Part shown: piece after piece, positions 8,775 through 18,614 of the stretch
Numbering within the stretch: position 1 is the stretch's first letter
How the letters are laid out: every line of letters begins with the position of its first letter
Assembly: GCF_003148745.1 (NCBI RefSeq)
Contig: NZ_QGGU01000003.1
Coordinates: 62,001-126,000 of the forward strand
Direction: 5' to 3'
From: Pleionea mediterranea
GTDB lineage: Bacteria > Pseudomonadota > Gammaproteobacteria > Enterobacterales > Kangiellaceae
Length of the DNA stretch: 64,000 nucleotides
Program-made: the position numbers and the translations under genes
Notes under the pieces: generated by a model
Seen by the model: the letters and a program-made list of their open reading frames with translations, nothing else
Told to the model about the DNA's origin: nothing
Database searches by the model: none

Positions 8775-8942
8775 CTAGTAACACAAAAAATAATCAATAT
8801 TTACCGTAACTCTAACCTTGATGTACAAATTACAAACAGCCTTTAAATACGATGCCCTGAACCGATAAACGCCTGGCTAATTTCGCCTTAATTTAATAAT
8901 GATGGTAGAATTTTCGCTTTTTGTAACCTTAGGCGATTATAA

Positions 8943-10523
8943 ATGACCAGAGAATCAGTGCCTTCAGAGCATAAGAGCGGTTGGTTTAACCGTTTTTTAT
9001 CGACTGTCGAATTTTTAGGCAATCTGCTGCCCCATCCCATTACCCTATTTGCGTTATTTTGCTTATTTATTATTGTTTTCAGCGGCATAGCCGACTGGAT
9101 TGGCCTAAGCGCAATCGATCCCAGACCAGAAGGATCATCCGGTCGTGATCCAGATGGCGTCATAGAAGTGGTCAGTTTGCTAAACGCTGAAGGACTGCAA
9201 AAAATTGTGACGGGGCTGGTCACCAACTTTACCGGATTTGCTCCTTTAGGCACCGTTCTTGTGGCCCTGTTAGGGGTGAGTGTTGCCGAGCATTCAGGTT
9301 TATTATCGGCGGCTCTGCGCCGTATGGTTATGGGTGCTTCCAAACGGTTAGTCACCTTTATGATTGTTTTTTCGGCAATCCTGTCGAATACCGCTTCCGA
9401 GCTTGGCTATGTGGTACTTATTCCACTCGCTGCAATGATCTTTCATAGCCTGGGTCGGCATCCTTTAGCGGGTCTGGCCGCTGCCTTTGCCGGTGTGTCT
9501 GGCGGCTACAGCGCAAACTTGTTGCTCGGTACTATTGATCCACTACTCGCGGGTATCACCACCCCTGCCGCGCAATTAATCGCGCCAGAGTACGAAGTCG
9601 GACCCGAGGCCAACTGGTATTTCATGATGATCTCGACGCTTTTGATTGCCCTGCTGGGTACGGTGATCACGGAAAAAGTGGTTGAGCCCAGATTAGGACC
9701 CTATAACGATTCGGAAGCCAGTGAGCCACTTAATGTTCATATTGAACAATTGTCACCCATTGAACGCAAAGGATTAAAGTACGCTGGTTTTACCTTTTTA
9801 GCTCTTGGGTTGTTATTGGCACTCACCATTGTTCCTGAAAATGGCATTTTAAGAGATCCCGAAACGGGACTGGTAAAAGGTTCACCATTTTTAAAAGGTA
9901 TTGTGGCCTTTATTTTTGTTACCTTTGCGATCCCTGGTTTTGTTTACGGCAAAGTTGTCGGCACCATGAGAAATGATCGCGATGTTATTGATGCCATGAG
10001 CAAAAGCATGAGCTCACTGGGTATGTACATTGTACTGGTATTTTTTGCGGCGCAATTTGTTGCCTTTTTCAAATGGACTAATTTAGGCACCATTTTGGCG
10101 ATCAACGGAGCAGAACTTTTACAGGCCATGAGTTTGACCGGCCCAGAAGTATTCATCGCCTTTATCTTAATGTGCGCACTGATCAACTTAACCCTTGGAT
10201 CATCCTCAGCACAATGGGCAGCCACAGCACCAATTTTTGTTCCCATGCTGATGTTAATTGGTTACGCGCCAGAAACCATTCAGGCAGCCTATCGAATAGG
10301 CGACTCGGTAACCAACTTAATAACACCCATGATGAGTTATTTTGGTTTAATACTGGCCGTTGCTACCAAGTATAAAAAGGATATGGGAATAGGCACACTG
10401 ATTGCCACCATGCTGCCCTACAGTCTCGCGTTTTTAGCTGGCTGGATAATTCTATTTTATGTTTGGGTATTTGCCTTTGGCTTACCGGTAGGCCCAGGCG
10501 CTGAAATTTATTATCAGCCTTAG
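8943..10523 (+). CDS. abgT: AbgT family transporter
   Basis: This polytopic membrane protein of 526 residues has about a dozen hydrophobic segments and the signature of the AbgT family: NLLPHPITLFALF near the N terminus, LLGVSVAEHSGLLSAALRRMV, ELGYVVLIPLAAMIFHSLGRHPLAG, GGYSANLLLGTIDPLLAGI, and near the end GSSSAQWAATAPIFVPMLML and GDSVTNLITPMMSYFGLILA. E. coli AbgT imports p-aminobenzoyl-glutamate; MtrF and the Alcanivorax YdaH homologue have also been reported to expel sulfonamides. The length matches the family (about 510). No abgAB peptidase genes are adjacent, so import and export roles are both open. Confidence 0.9.
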   Translation: MTRESVPSEHKSGWFNRFLSTVEFLGNLLPHPITLFALFCLFIIVFSGIADWIGLSAIDPRPEGSSGRDPDGVIEVVSLLNAEGLQKIVTGLVTNFTGFAPLGTVLVALLGVSVAEHSGLLSAALRRMVMGASKRLVTFMIVFSAILSNTASELGYVVLIPLAAMIFHSLGRHPLAGLAAAFAGVSGGYSANLLLGTIDPLLAGITTPAAQLIAPEYEVGPEANWYFMMISTLLIALLGTVITEKVVEPRLGPYNDSEASEPLNVHIEQLSPIERKGLKYAGFTFLALGLLLALTIVPENGILRDPETGLVKGSPFLKGIVAFIFVTFAIPGFVYGKVVGTMRNDRDVIDAMSKSMSSLGMYIVLVFFAAQFVAFFKWTNLGTILAINGAELLQAMSLTGPEVFIAFILMCALINLTLGSSSAQWAATAPIFVPMLMLIGYAPETIQAAYRIGDSVTNLITPMMSYFGLILAVATKYKKDMGIGTLIATMLPYSLAFLAGWIILFYVWVFAFGLPVGPGAEIYYQP

Positions 10524-10542
10524 TTTTTTAGATGAGTTAAAT

Positions 10543-10602
10543 AGATTCCTGTTTTTCCGTGTTAGATTTTTTATAGGGTAAAGCAGGAATCTAAGTTTTT
10601 TT
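10543..10602 (+). terminator. Intrinsic terminator after abgT
   Basis: AGATTCCTG (10543-10551) pairs with CAGGAATCT (10584-10592), followed by a run of T. The loop is long, about 32 bases, but the position 20 bases after the abgT stop fits a terminator. Confidence 0.6.
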
Positions 10603-11060
10603 GGTTAGGTTAGATTCAAATAGAAGCAAGTGTACTCGGGATATAAATCAACCGTTACTTACACTAAGAAGATGTGCCTGTAGTATCTATGGCTCCCACC
10701 AAAGACCTTTTAAGCTTGCTTAAATGACTTACCAGCGTGTTCGTTCATCGGTGAAAAAATACGCTGCCATAATAACGGGTATCAACCAAACCAATATAAT
10801 TTGTATTACTTTCTGAATCCAAGTCTAAACTCTTAGATAAAACGAATATCTACTTTGGCTAAAAAATGTAAGACATAAAAGTCAACTGTAAATTAATCGT
10901 TTAAATGACATGTTATTAACTTTTACAATTGCTTGTTTCTTATAAGTCAACACCTTTTATGTCTATGTTTTTTATCTTAAGTTTAGTCAGAGCAACAGAT
11001 ATAAATGCTTTATCCACAAGTAATGCAACGAGACATTTAGCAAAATATGTTTCTGGAATC
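10603..11060. other. Intergenic region with a possible gene remnant
   Basis: This gap between convergent abgT and RND genes holds no intact gene. On the minus strand, 10729-10824 reads as about 31 residues without a start (TWIQKVIQIILVW...MAAYFFTDERTRW, then stop), which looks like the C-terminal end of a small membrane protein and may be a gene fragment. The rest shows no recognisable feature. Confidence 0.35.
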
Positions 11061-11088
11061 AAAAAACCGCTGATGCTACCAACAGCGG
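11061..11088 (-). terminator. Intrinsic terminator of the RND operon
   Basis: Read on the minus strand, CCGCTG and CAGCGG form a stem with a 10-base loop, followed by six T. It lies 35 bases past the stop of the RND permease. Confidence 0.8.
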
Positions 11089-11122
11089 CTTTAAACTTTC
11101 AAAAACAACTTGCGTTAAAACT

Positions 11123-14100
11123 TTACTGACGACTTACATCTGGCTTAATTTTGTAAGCCATCGCATAAAGTACCGGCACCACTATAAGTGTAAGGATGGT
11201 AGCAAAACCTAAACCAAACATAATAGTTACCGCCATGGATTTAAAAAACACATCAAACAATAACGGAACCATACCGAGAATGGTGGTAATGGCTGCCATA
11301 GCCACCGGCCGCACACGGCTGACGCCAGAATCGATAACCGCCTGATAAGCCGGTTTTCCGGAGTCCAGCTCTATATTAATTTGATCCACCAGTACAATGC
11401 CGTTTTTAATAAGCATACCGGATAAACTCAGTAAGCCAAGTAGCGCCATAAAACCAAACGCCGCGTTCATGGCGAGTAAACCTGCAGCAACACCAATGAT
11501 TGCCAGTGGCACTGTTGCCCAAATGACCAGAGGTGCGCGTATGGCGTTAAACAAAAACACTGTGATCATAAACATCACCAGATAACCCAGCGGCAGCGAA
11601 CCAAAAATCGCTTTTTGTGCTTTAGAAGCCGACTCAAACTCACCGCCCCACTCCAGTGCGTATCCTCGCGGCAATTCAATGGACTCAATCGGTTTTTTAA
11701 TCCGCGACAACACCTGCGCGGCGGTTTCATCACCCAGTACATTATGATCCGCTTGAACGGTTAAGGTGCGTTTTCGATCGCGCCTTAAAATGAGTGCGTT
11801 TTCCCAGGCCACTTCAAACTCACTGACCACCTGAGTGATGGGAATATAAACATTCAACACGGGACTGAAAATCTGCAACTCGTCCAGACTATCCACTGAT
11901 AAACGTTCCTGCTCTGGTGCTCGAGCAATGATCGGCAGCATGTCGGTGCCTTCGCGATAGAGGCCAACCTGTTTGCCCGAGAAATTGGTGAGTAACAATT
12001 GATCAAGATCCGACTTGCTGATACCAAGCCTACGAGCTACAGATTCATTAAACTTTGGTCGAATAACTTTGGTTTTTTCCTGCCAGTCGTGTCGCACATT
12101 ATACGCGCCGTGATCGGCTTTCATAATGGCTTCTGCTTGTTGCGCCAAATCACGTAAAACGGAAGGCTCCGGGCCACTAAACCTTGCTGCAATTTTCGCA
12201 TCGGTCGATGGGCCTATTTCCATAGGTTTAACTTTCACCATGGCATTTAAAAACTGTTCTTTGGCAAATGCCCGAACATCGGCCATGGTGGTTTTTACCT
12301 GATCGCGATTGTTAACCCGAACAATAAGCTGTCCAAAACCTTTATAAGTTTTTTGCGGCGCGTAAGTCAGCATAAAACGGGGCGCGCCCTGACCAACCGT
12401 TGAAGACACTTCTTCCACTTGCGGTTGATTCAGCAGATACGCCTGCAATCGACTTAAATCATTTTGTGTTTCACGAATATCCGATCCTTGATAGCGCCAG
12501 AAATCAACGTAAAACATGGGTGTGTTCGATGCCGGAAAAAATGCCTGCTTAACATTGCCAAAACCAATAACCGATACCACTAATAGCACCAGCATGGTCA
12601 ACATAGTGATCGCTCTGTGCTGCATGCACCAGTGCAATAACTGTCGGTACATTTGAAATAAAATACCTTGGTATGGATCATCCCCTGTTGAATGACTTTT
12701 TTCTTCTGAAGAAGCCGTTTGCTTTTTGCTTTGTTCTTTAAAAAGTAAATCAGCAAAAAATGGCGTTAGTGTAATGGCCGTGATCCAGCTTAATAATAAT
12801 GAAATCAACAACACATAAAATAAGCTGCCGGCAAATTCGCCGGTTGCATCGGCCGATAAACCAATGGGCGCAAAAGCGGTGATCGCTATAATGGTTGCAC
12901 CAAGTAATGGCCATTTGGTTTGTGTAACAATAGCAACCGATGCTTCTACTTTTGTTTTGCCTTTTTTCAAGCCCACCAAAATACCTTCGGTGATCACAAT
13001 GGCATTATCCACCAGCATTCCCAGTGCAATGATCAAAGCGCCTAAAGAAATGCGTTGCAGATCGATGGCAAAAAACTTCATAAAAATAAAGCTGCCAAGA
13101 ACGGTTAATAACAAAATTAAACCAATCAATAATCCGCTGCGTAAACCCATAAACAGCAACAACACCACAATGACAATGGCAACCGCTTGAGCCAGGCTAA
13201 CAATAAAGCCCGAAACAGAATTTTCCACTTCTTTCGGTTGTTGATAAACGGGATTTATGGTCATGCCCACAGGTCTTAAATATTCCAGTTCATCCAGTCG
13301 TTTATCAATGGCGTAACCCACATCCACCACATTCACGCCACTGGCAAATGAGACGCCTACAAACAACGCTTTGTGATTGTTGTAACTGACAATGTGATCG
13401 GGAACTTCAACGTACTCTTTACTCACCGTTGCCACATCACCCAGATAGATCAGTTTGCTGTCGCCCGGCTTTGATATTAATAAAGTTTCCAGTTCTTTAA
13501 CGTCTTTAAACTCACCTGTGGGATGAAAACGAATCGACTCGGATCCCACTTTTACCCGACCGGCATTCGACACGGTATTTTGAGTAGCGAGTAACTGGAA
13601 GATGCGATCGAACGAAATACCGTAAGCCGACATTTGCTGACTGGAAACTTCCACCACCACTTGCTCCTGACGATTGCCGGCAACCGTTACCTTGCCAACG
13701 CCCGGCACCAACACCAGTTCGCGTTTTAAATAATCCACATAATCGTTCAATTCTTCGAAGTTATAGCCTTCACCAGTAATGGCATAGAGCACACCGAACA
13801 CATCACCAAAATCATCGTACACCAACGGCTGACCAACCCCACTTGGCAGTTGGCGCGATTGATCGTTTACTTTTCGTCTTAACTCATCCCAAATTTGTCG
13901 CAGCTCCTGCTTGCGGTAGGTGCTTTTCATTTCGACAATAATTTGCGACAAACCATTGGATGAAATGGACTGAACAAAATCCACGTAGGGTAACGATTGA
14001 ATGGCGTTTTCGATGGGAAAGGTAACTTCTTCTTCCACCTGCTCCGGACTTGCCCCCGGATAACTGGTGATCACCATCGCCTGTTTAATGGTAAATTCGG

Positions 14101-14212
14101 GATCTTCCAACTGTCCCAAATTTAAGTAACTGATACTGCCGCCGACCAATAAAATTAATGCCATCATCCAGCTGATGACTTTTTTATCCATCGACCATTC
14201 TGCAACACTCAT
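11123..14212 (-). CDS. RND efflux permease (AcrB-type)
   Basis: The 1029-residue protein is a full-length RND permease of the AcrB/HAE type with twelve membrane segments and two large periplasmic loops. Recognisable parts: the N-terminal helix, GQLEDPEFTIKQAMVITSYPGASPEQVE, the proton-relay helix ALIIALGMLVDNAIVI (one Asp followed by Asn, where AcrB has two Asp), and the second-half helices LSGMLIKNGIVLVDQIN and GVSRVRPVAMAAITTILGMVPLL. It should export organic substrates across the inner membrane with the adaptor encoded immediately upstream, using an outer-membrane channel encoded elsewhere, since no TolC-like gene is present. One base separates the two genes. Substrates are unknown. Confidence 0.9.
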   Translation of the reverse strand: MSVAEWSMDKKVISWMMALILLVGGSISYLNLGQLEDPEFTIKQAMVITSYPGASPEQVEEEVTFPIENAIQSLPYVDFVQSISSNGLSQIIVEMKSTYRKQELRQIWDELRRKVNDQSRQLPSGVGQPLVYDDFGDVFGVLYAITGEGYNFEELNDYVDYLKRELVLVPGVGKVTVAGNRQEQVVVEVSSQQMSAYGISFDRIFQLLATQNTVSNAGRVKVGSESIRFHPTGEFKDVKELETLLISKPGDSKLIYLGDVATVSKEYVEVPDHIVSYNNHKALFVGVSFASGVNVVDVGYAIDKRLDELEYLRPVGMTINPVYQQPKEVENSVSGFIVSLAQAVAIVIVVLLLFMGLRSGLLIGLILLLTVLGSFIFMKFFAIDLQRISLGALIIALGMLVDNAIVITEGILVGLKKGKTKVEASVAIVTQTKWPLLGATIIAITAFAPIGLSADATGEFAGSLFYVLLISLLLSWITAITLTPFFADLLFKEQSKKQTASSEEKSHSTGDDPYQGILFQMYRQLLHWCMQHRAITMLTMLVLLVVSVIGFGNVKQAFFPASNTPMFYVDFWRYQGSDIRETQNDLSRLQAYLLNQPQVEEVSSTVGQGAPRFMLTYAPQKTYKGFGQLIVRVNNRDQVKTTMADVRAFAKEQFLNAMVKVKPMEIGPSTDAKIAARFSGPEPSVLRDLAQQAEAIMKADHGAYNVRHDWQEKTKVIRPKFNESVARRLGISKSDLDQLLLTNFSGKQVGLYREGTDMLPIIARAPEQERLSVDSLDELQIFSPVLNVYIPITQVVSEFEVAWENALILRRDRKRTLTVQADHNVLGDETAAQVLSRIKKPIESIELPRGYALEWGGEFESASKAQKAIFGSLPLGYLVMFMITVFLFNAIRAPLVIWATVPLAIIGVAAGLLAMNAAFGFMALLGLLSLSGMLIKNGIVLVDQINIELDSGKPAYQAVIDSGVSRVRPVAMAAITTILGMVPLLFDVFFKSMAVTIMFGLGFATILTLIVVPVLYAMAYKIKPDVSRQ

Positions 14213-15343
14213 TTAAAGACCCCGCTCTTTATTCCAGGGTTTTACTTTCATGCCTTCTTTTAGAGAATGAACACCAGCTGTCACCACCTGATCGCCAACT
14301 TCGACGCCGGTTAAAATTTCAACGCCCTGTTGATGCACCTGACCCAGAGTGACTTTGTGCAATGACACCTGTTGACTGTCACTGTCGTACTTCCAGACAT
14401 AGCCTTCATCGTTTGAGGTTGTTTGCCCTTCTGGAGCAAATACCGCTTCAACGGGCAACACTATCTGGCTTGCTTTGGTATCGGTAATTTGACTTAAATC
14501 AATATGCACCTGCGCCGACATACCCGGCAATACGTTTATTTGTTCTGGAGAGGGCAACGAGAAAACCACTTTATAGGTCAGCGTTATCGGATCGGCCTGT
14601 GTATCCCATTCTTTTACCGTTAACAGAAACGGCTTATCTGGCAAAGCATCAAAAGTAACACTGGGCTGATAATTAGAGCCGCGTTTTACCCGCGCAAAAA
14701 TATGTTCCGGCACCTGAATGCTAATATCCACCCGATCACGATTCATTAATCGTAGGATGTTTTCCTTCGCCTGAATATTTTCACGATTTTTAACGTAGGT
14801 TTTAGAGATGGAACCGGCATACGGCGCTCTAAGTTCGGTGTGCTTTAAATCGGATTCGGCGCTATCCAGCTCTGCCTGGGCAATAAGCAAATTGGCTTTT
14901 GCTTCATCAAGCTGAGCCTGTGACGCCAGATTCTTTTCTTCTAGCACCTTTGCCCGCTCATACTGGGCTTTGGCCAGCTCAAAGCGTGCTTTACGATCAT
15001 TTAAGCGAATTTTAAAATCTTCATCGTCGAGCCGCACCAATAACTGCCCTTCTTTTACCTGCTCACCGGGTTTAACCAAAAACGCTTCTATTTCACCGCT
15101 CACACGAAACGCCAGCGTCGCTCCCTGATTCGCCTCAACAGTGGCGGGAAACTTACGGATGGCCGTGTCCGACTGATTGGTTACCTGAATAATTTTGGCA
15201 GGACGAATAACTGGCTCAGGCGCTGTTTGTTCAGCAGGCTCGCAGGCCATGAGTAATGACACTAACGCGATAGGCGCTGTCTTTATAAACAATCGCATCA
15301 TAAAAACTTTCTTCATTAGGAGAGCGGAAGGCATGGGGTTCAT
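14213..15343 (-). CDS. RND efflux periplasmic adaptor lipoprotein (HlyD/MFP family)
   Basis: The 376-residue adaptor has a lipoprotein signal ending in LLMAC. The order is typical: beta-barrel/lipoyl strands (FRVSGEIEAFLVKPGEQVKEGQLLVRLDDEDF), a coiled-coil hairpin (ARFELAKAQYERAKVLEEKNLASQAQLDEAKANLLIAQAELDSAESDL), the second lipoyl half (RAPYAGSISKTYVKNRENI) and C-terminal barrel and membrane-proximal domains. It links the permease encoded next to it to an outer-membrane channel. ATG at 15343 is chosen because GAGG precedes it by six bases; later in-frame ATGs (MKKVF, MMRLF) would give a shorter signal sequence. Confidence 0.88.
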   Translation of the reverse strand: MNPMPSALLMKKVFMMRLFIKTAPIALVSLLMACEPAEQTAPEPVIRPAKIIQVTNQSDTAIRKFPATVEANQGATLAFRVSGEIEAFLVKPGEQVKEGQLLVRLDDEDFKIRLNDRKARFELAKAQYERAKVLEEKNLASQAQLDEAKANLLIAQAELDSAESDLKHTELRAPYAGSISKTYVKNRENIQAKENILRLMNRDRVDISIQVPEHIFARVKRGSNYQPSVTFDALPDKPFLLTVKEWDTQADPITLTYKVVFSLPSPEQINVLPGMSAQVHIDLSQITDTKASQIVLPVEAVFAPEGQTTSNDEGYVWKYDSDSQQVSLHKVTLGQVHQQGVEILTGVEVGDQVVTAGVHSLKEGMKVKPWNKERGL

Positions 15344-15597
15344 TATTAACCTCAATTCAAGACTGGATTTTGATTGCGGATCATACTCGCATATCTGCTA
15401 AAATAATATTTAACTTATATTTACATCTCATTAAATATTATTTATATAGTAAGCATTATTTATACAATAAGTACCAACTGCTAACGCTTATCAGTACAGG
15501 GTTAAGGGTTATGAGTACAGGGTTAAGAGTACACGGATAAGCATACATTGAGTATTTCGTACCCTCCCGATACTCGACAAAAACAGGATAACGACCA

Positions 15598-16485
15598 GTG
15601 AATGTCGAACAACTTAAGATCCTTCATTACATTGTAGAAGATGGCAGCCTGAAAGCCGCATCTGATCGTATGAGCAAAACTCAACCGGCACTGTCCATCG
15701 CACTAAAAAAACTTGAAGCCGATGTAGGCTTTGCCATTGTTGATCGCAGTGACTATCGATTAAAGCTCACCGCACAGGGCAGCCTGTTTTACCGGCAAGC
15801 AAAGCAGGTACTGCGCGATATGGACAGACTGACCACTCTGAGCGATCAACTGGCACAAGGTGATGAACCCGAATTGACCATTTTGTTTGAACTTGCCTGC
15901 CCGCCATCACTCTATCTGGATGCCTTTTTAAAAACCCAGCAGCGGTTTACCGCCACTCAATTTAACTTCAACAGTGGTATTCGCTTTTCGTCCATTGAGT
16001 CGGTGCAACAAAATAATGCGCAACTGGGCATTGGCCCCTGGTTTCATATTTTTCATTCCAGTGGCGATTTTCAGACGCTGTCTCTTGGACACTACCATCT
16101 GGTGGTAGCAGCCTCGCCCAGATTACTCAGCGGCCAGTCGTCCCATCACTTATCAAAACTGAGCCAGTATCCCATTATCACAACACGAGAGAGCGAGCTT
16201 AATTTTGATAATGAAAAACTCTCCGCTTTTAAATCCGGCAGCCAGCAGTGTCGTGTTACCGATCCGGAAACCGCCCGGCGCCTGATGCTCAATCATATGG
16301 GCTGGGGAATGATACCGAAACATTACATAGAGCAGGATCTGCAGGAAAAGCGATTGATTCAACTTGAATTAAAAGATTTTGAATCGGAATTCAGTGGTGA
16401 AATAAGAGCCTTTCGACGCAACGATAAAACGCACGGCCCGGTTGCCGAATACCTGTGGCAAATGCTAAAAGACAACACAGATTAA
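15598..16485 (+). CDS. LysR family transcriptional regulator
   Basis: This 295-residue protein has the standard N-terminal winged helix of LysR regulators (MNVEQLKILHYIVEDGSLKAASDRMSKTQPALSIALKKLEADVGFAIVDRS) and a periplasmic-binding-like effector domain. Translation starts at GTG with AGGATAAC upstream. It is divergent from the RND efflux operon with a 254-base shared intergenic region, the usual layout for a LysR gene that controls its neighbour; control of the efflux pump is therefore the best guess. The effector is unknown. Confidence 0.88.
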   Translation: MNVEQLKILHYIVEDGSLKAASDRMSKTQPALSIALKKLEADVGFAIVDRSDYRLKLTAQGSLFYRQAKQVLRDMDRLTTLSDQLAQGDEPELTILFELACPPSLYLDAFLKTQQRFTATQFNFNSGIRFSSIESVQQNNAQLGIGPWFHIFHSSGDFQTLSLGHYHLVVAASPRLLSGQSSHHLSKLSQYPIITTRESELNFDNEKLSAFKSGSQQCRVTDPETARRLMLNHMGWGMIPKHYIEQDLQEKRLIQLELKDFESEFSGEIRAFRRNDKTHGPVAEYLWQMLKDNTD

Positions 16486-16550
16486 TGATCCACTAAAAGT
16501 TGATACCCCATTAAAGGGTAAAGCCCCGGTAAACAGGATTACAAAACACC

Positions 16551-17219
16551 ATGACATTATTTTTGCTTTCTGGCGCTGCCGTCAGTCTGACGGCCTTACT
16601 CATCGCCGATGCCGTAAAACAGCCAAAACTATCCGCAGTTTTAAAAGTTGTCACTTCAGCATTACTGGTGATTTACTGTTTTCATATCTACTTTCAGCAA
16701 CCATCAACCTATGGGGTATTGATTGTTATTGCCATTACTCTGGGTGCGCTGGGCGATGTGTGTTTAATATCAAAACAGAAACTCTGGTTTGTCATTGGTT
16801 TATCCGTATTTTTGCTCGGTCATCTGGTATTTATTGCTGCGTTTTTACAGTACGACTTTAATCCTGCAGAAAGCATGGCCGGTATGATTGGTATTGGCAT
16901 AGCCATGTACGCGGTGTTTAATCACATCAAAAGCAAGCTGGAAACAACGGCCATGAAAGCCGCGGTGATAATTTATATGCTGACCATCGCCATAATGGCA
17001 GCGATAGCCTTAAGCATTCGTGTGGAGGGTGAGCACACCTTAATCGGTTTAGGCGCTATTTTATTTCTGCTGTCGGACTATTTTGTTGCCAATAATCGAT
17101 TTAATAAAACCAGACTCTACAACCGTGCAATCGGTTTACCGCTCTACTACTCGGCTCAATTTATACTCGCAACCACTATTATCACGCTACAAACCAATAG
17201 CCGTTGGCTGCCAGTGTAA
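16551..17219 (+). CDS. Lysoplasmalogenase-like membrane protein (YhhN/TMEM86 family)
   Basis: The 222-residue protein is almost entirely hydrophobic with about eight membrane helices. The family pattern is visible: KPLAVLK-type start (QPKLSAVLKVVTSALLVIYCF), the LGALGDVCLI motif, FVIGLSVFLLGHLVFIAAF, and GAILFLLSDYFVANNRF followed by LPLYYSAQFILATTI. Animal TMEM86 enzymes hydrolyse the vinyl-ether bond of lysoplasmalogens; the role in bacteria without plasmalogens is unclear. The gene lies 65 bases after the LysR gene on the same strand. Confidence 0.8.
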   Translation: MTLFLLSGAAVSLTALLIADAVKQPKLSAVLKVVTSALLVIYCFHIYFQQPSTYGVLIVIAITLGALGDVCLISKQKLWFVIGLSVFLLGHLVFIAAFLQYDFNPAESMAGMIGIGIAMYAVFNHIKSKLETTAMKAAVIIYMLTIAIMAAIALSIRVEGEHTLIGLGAILFLLSDYFVANNRFNKTRLYNRAIGLPLYYSAQFILATTIITLQTNSRWLPV

Positions 17220-17391
17220 ATAGCCAATAGCTGATACTCCCCAGGACGGCTGTTTGCTAGAGTGCTTTTGTGCATTTTTTGCTCATCTACAGCAAGAATA
17301 AGCACAACCACAAGGAAGGTTTAAGCATATATAAGTGGTTTTGCTCACCTTAAAACCTATTAATGGCATTAATTTAACCTGGAGGGATCCC

Positions 17392-17541
17392 ATGAAAAAA
17401 GTCGTGACTTTAATTTTTGTACTTTTACTGTGCGCGTGCGGTGGCTCAGGCGGCAGCACCTCAAACGATGATCCACCTGAAAACAATACGCCACAAAATA
17501 ATTGGGACAATATGAACTGGGACGACGGAGAATGGGCATGA
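17392..17541 (+). CDS. Small lipoprotein of 49 residues
   Basis: A strong ribosome-binding site (GGAGGG) precedes ATG at 17392. The product has a lipoprotein signal with lipobox LLCAC, a Gly/Ser linker, then an acidic and Asn/Trp-rich tail (NNWDNMNWDDGEW). No family is recognised. Its stop overlaps the ATG of the next gene (ATGA), which implies translational coupling and a joint role. After acylation the mature peptide would be about 30 residues. Confidence 0.7.
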   Translation: MKKVVTLIFVLLLCACGGSGGSTSNDDPPENNTPQNNWDNMNWDDGEWA

Positions 17542-18410
17542 TTATGAATATTGATTTTAATAAGGATAAACCAACAAAGTCCTACAAAGCACTGATAGGC
17601 GGTCTAATAGTCGCCACTTTTGGCCACAACATTGCCACGGCTTCTGAACTTACCATTCCAAACAGCTTTACCGCAGGCACTCCTGCCAGAGCATCGGAAG
17701 TAAACCAAAACTTCGATGCCACGGCTACTGCAGTAAATGATAACGACTCTCGTATTACAACACTGAGTGGCAATCTTGAGACAACTAATACCACCATCAC
17801 TGATAACATAAGTCGTATAGCAGCGTTAGAAGCTGCCCTTACCGCGTTAACGCAACGTGTCGATGAGTTTGAGAGTAGTCAGCAAAATGTTATGTTTTCA
17901 TCCGACACACATTACGCAACCGACTTGGTGTTTTTATCAAACGATGCCGACGGCTCTTTTATAATTCCGGTTACAAACGGGAATCAATCTGAATCCAGCG
18001 TGATAGCCACCAATTACGAATATCACCCGATGCCTGGGCTGGATACCGTCAGCTTCAACGTGGCCGAAGATGATACTACCGTTATTATAGAAACTAGCGG
18101 AGAAGCTTATCTATCACAGTGGAATGCCTACAGCAGATTAAGTGTTGCCATCCAGATCGACGGCATTATTCCGACATTGGGCGCACAGAAAACCTTACGC
18201 ATGGTCACCGATGATAATATCTCCAGCGGCGGCAGTTCTTGGACTGTTCGATATCCCGTTCAAATGGATGCTGGTGATCACACTTTTTCTGTCATGCTTA
18301 AGGCAGGCAGCCAAAATCAAAGCAGTGTTGGGGTTGATGGTCGATCCATCGAAGGCCATAACGGCAGAATTAAGGCAACTGTTATGCAAGTGCATACCGG
18401 TAGCGAATGA
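17538..18410 (+). CDS. Secreted protein with trimeric-type coiled coil, unknown
   Basis: The protein has 290 residues from the coupled ATG at 17538; a second ATG two codons later is equally possible. An N-terminal hydrophobic segment (ALIGGLIVATFGHNIATA) suggests export. Next comes TIPNSFTAGTPARASEVNQNFDAT, a stretch I have seen as a common lead-in to coiled coils in marine bacterial proteins, then a heptad-like region (ITTLSGNLETTNTTITDNISRIAALEAALTALTQRVDEFES, residues about 75-116). The C-terminal 170 residues look beta-rich, like a C1q/TNF- or tail-type head, but I cannot name the family. It may form a surface trimer with the lipoprotein encoded upstream. Confidence 0.65.
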   Translation: MIMNIDFNKDKPTKSYKALIGGLIVATFGHNIATASELTIPNSFTAGTPARASEVNQNFDATATAVNDNDSRITTLSGNLETTNTTITDNISRIAALEAALTALTQRVDEFESSQQNVMFSSDTHYATDLVFLSNDADGSFIIPVTNGNQSESSVIATNYEYHPMPGLDTVSFNVAEDDTTVIIETSGEAYLSQWNAYSRLSVAIQIDGIIPTLGAQKTLRMVTDDNISSGGSSWTVRYPVQMDAGDHTFSVMLKAGSQNQSSVGVDGRSIEGHNGRIKATVMQVHTGSE

Positions 18411-18460
18411 TAATGCCTGATTTAAATTTTCGATGATTGTAAGTTTAGAAGAATGAAATT

Positions 18461-18512
18461 CAGCGGTGTGCTCTGTCCGTAATTAATAGTTCCTTATTAA
18501 TCAACACCGCTG
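18461..18512. terminator. Stem-loop between convergent genes
   Basis: CAGCGGTGT (18461-18469) pairs with ACACCGCTG (18504-18512), and ATTAAT pairs inside the loop. It lacks a clean T run but its place between convergent genes fits a bidirectional terminator. Confidence 0.45.
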
Positions 18513-18614
18513 CTTTCGATATCCATACTAAGAAAATGAGCCGATGAATGCTTTCAAAATACGGCCAAATCATTGCAAAAATCGGTCAAATTCAACAAAA
18601 ACAACCCAGATTGC

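Noticed and set aside
8704-8942. Complete second copy of the MITE-like element
   Set aside because: Only one end is present; no inverted partner or inner hairpins were found before abgT.
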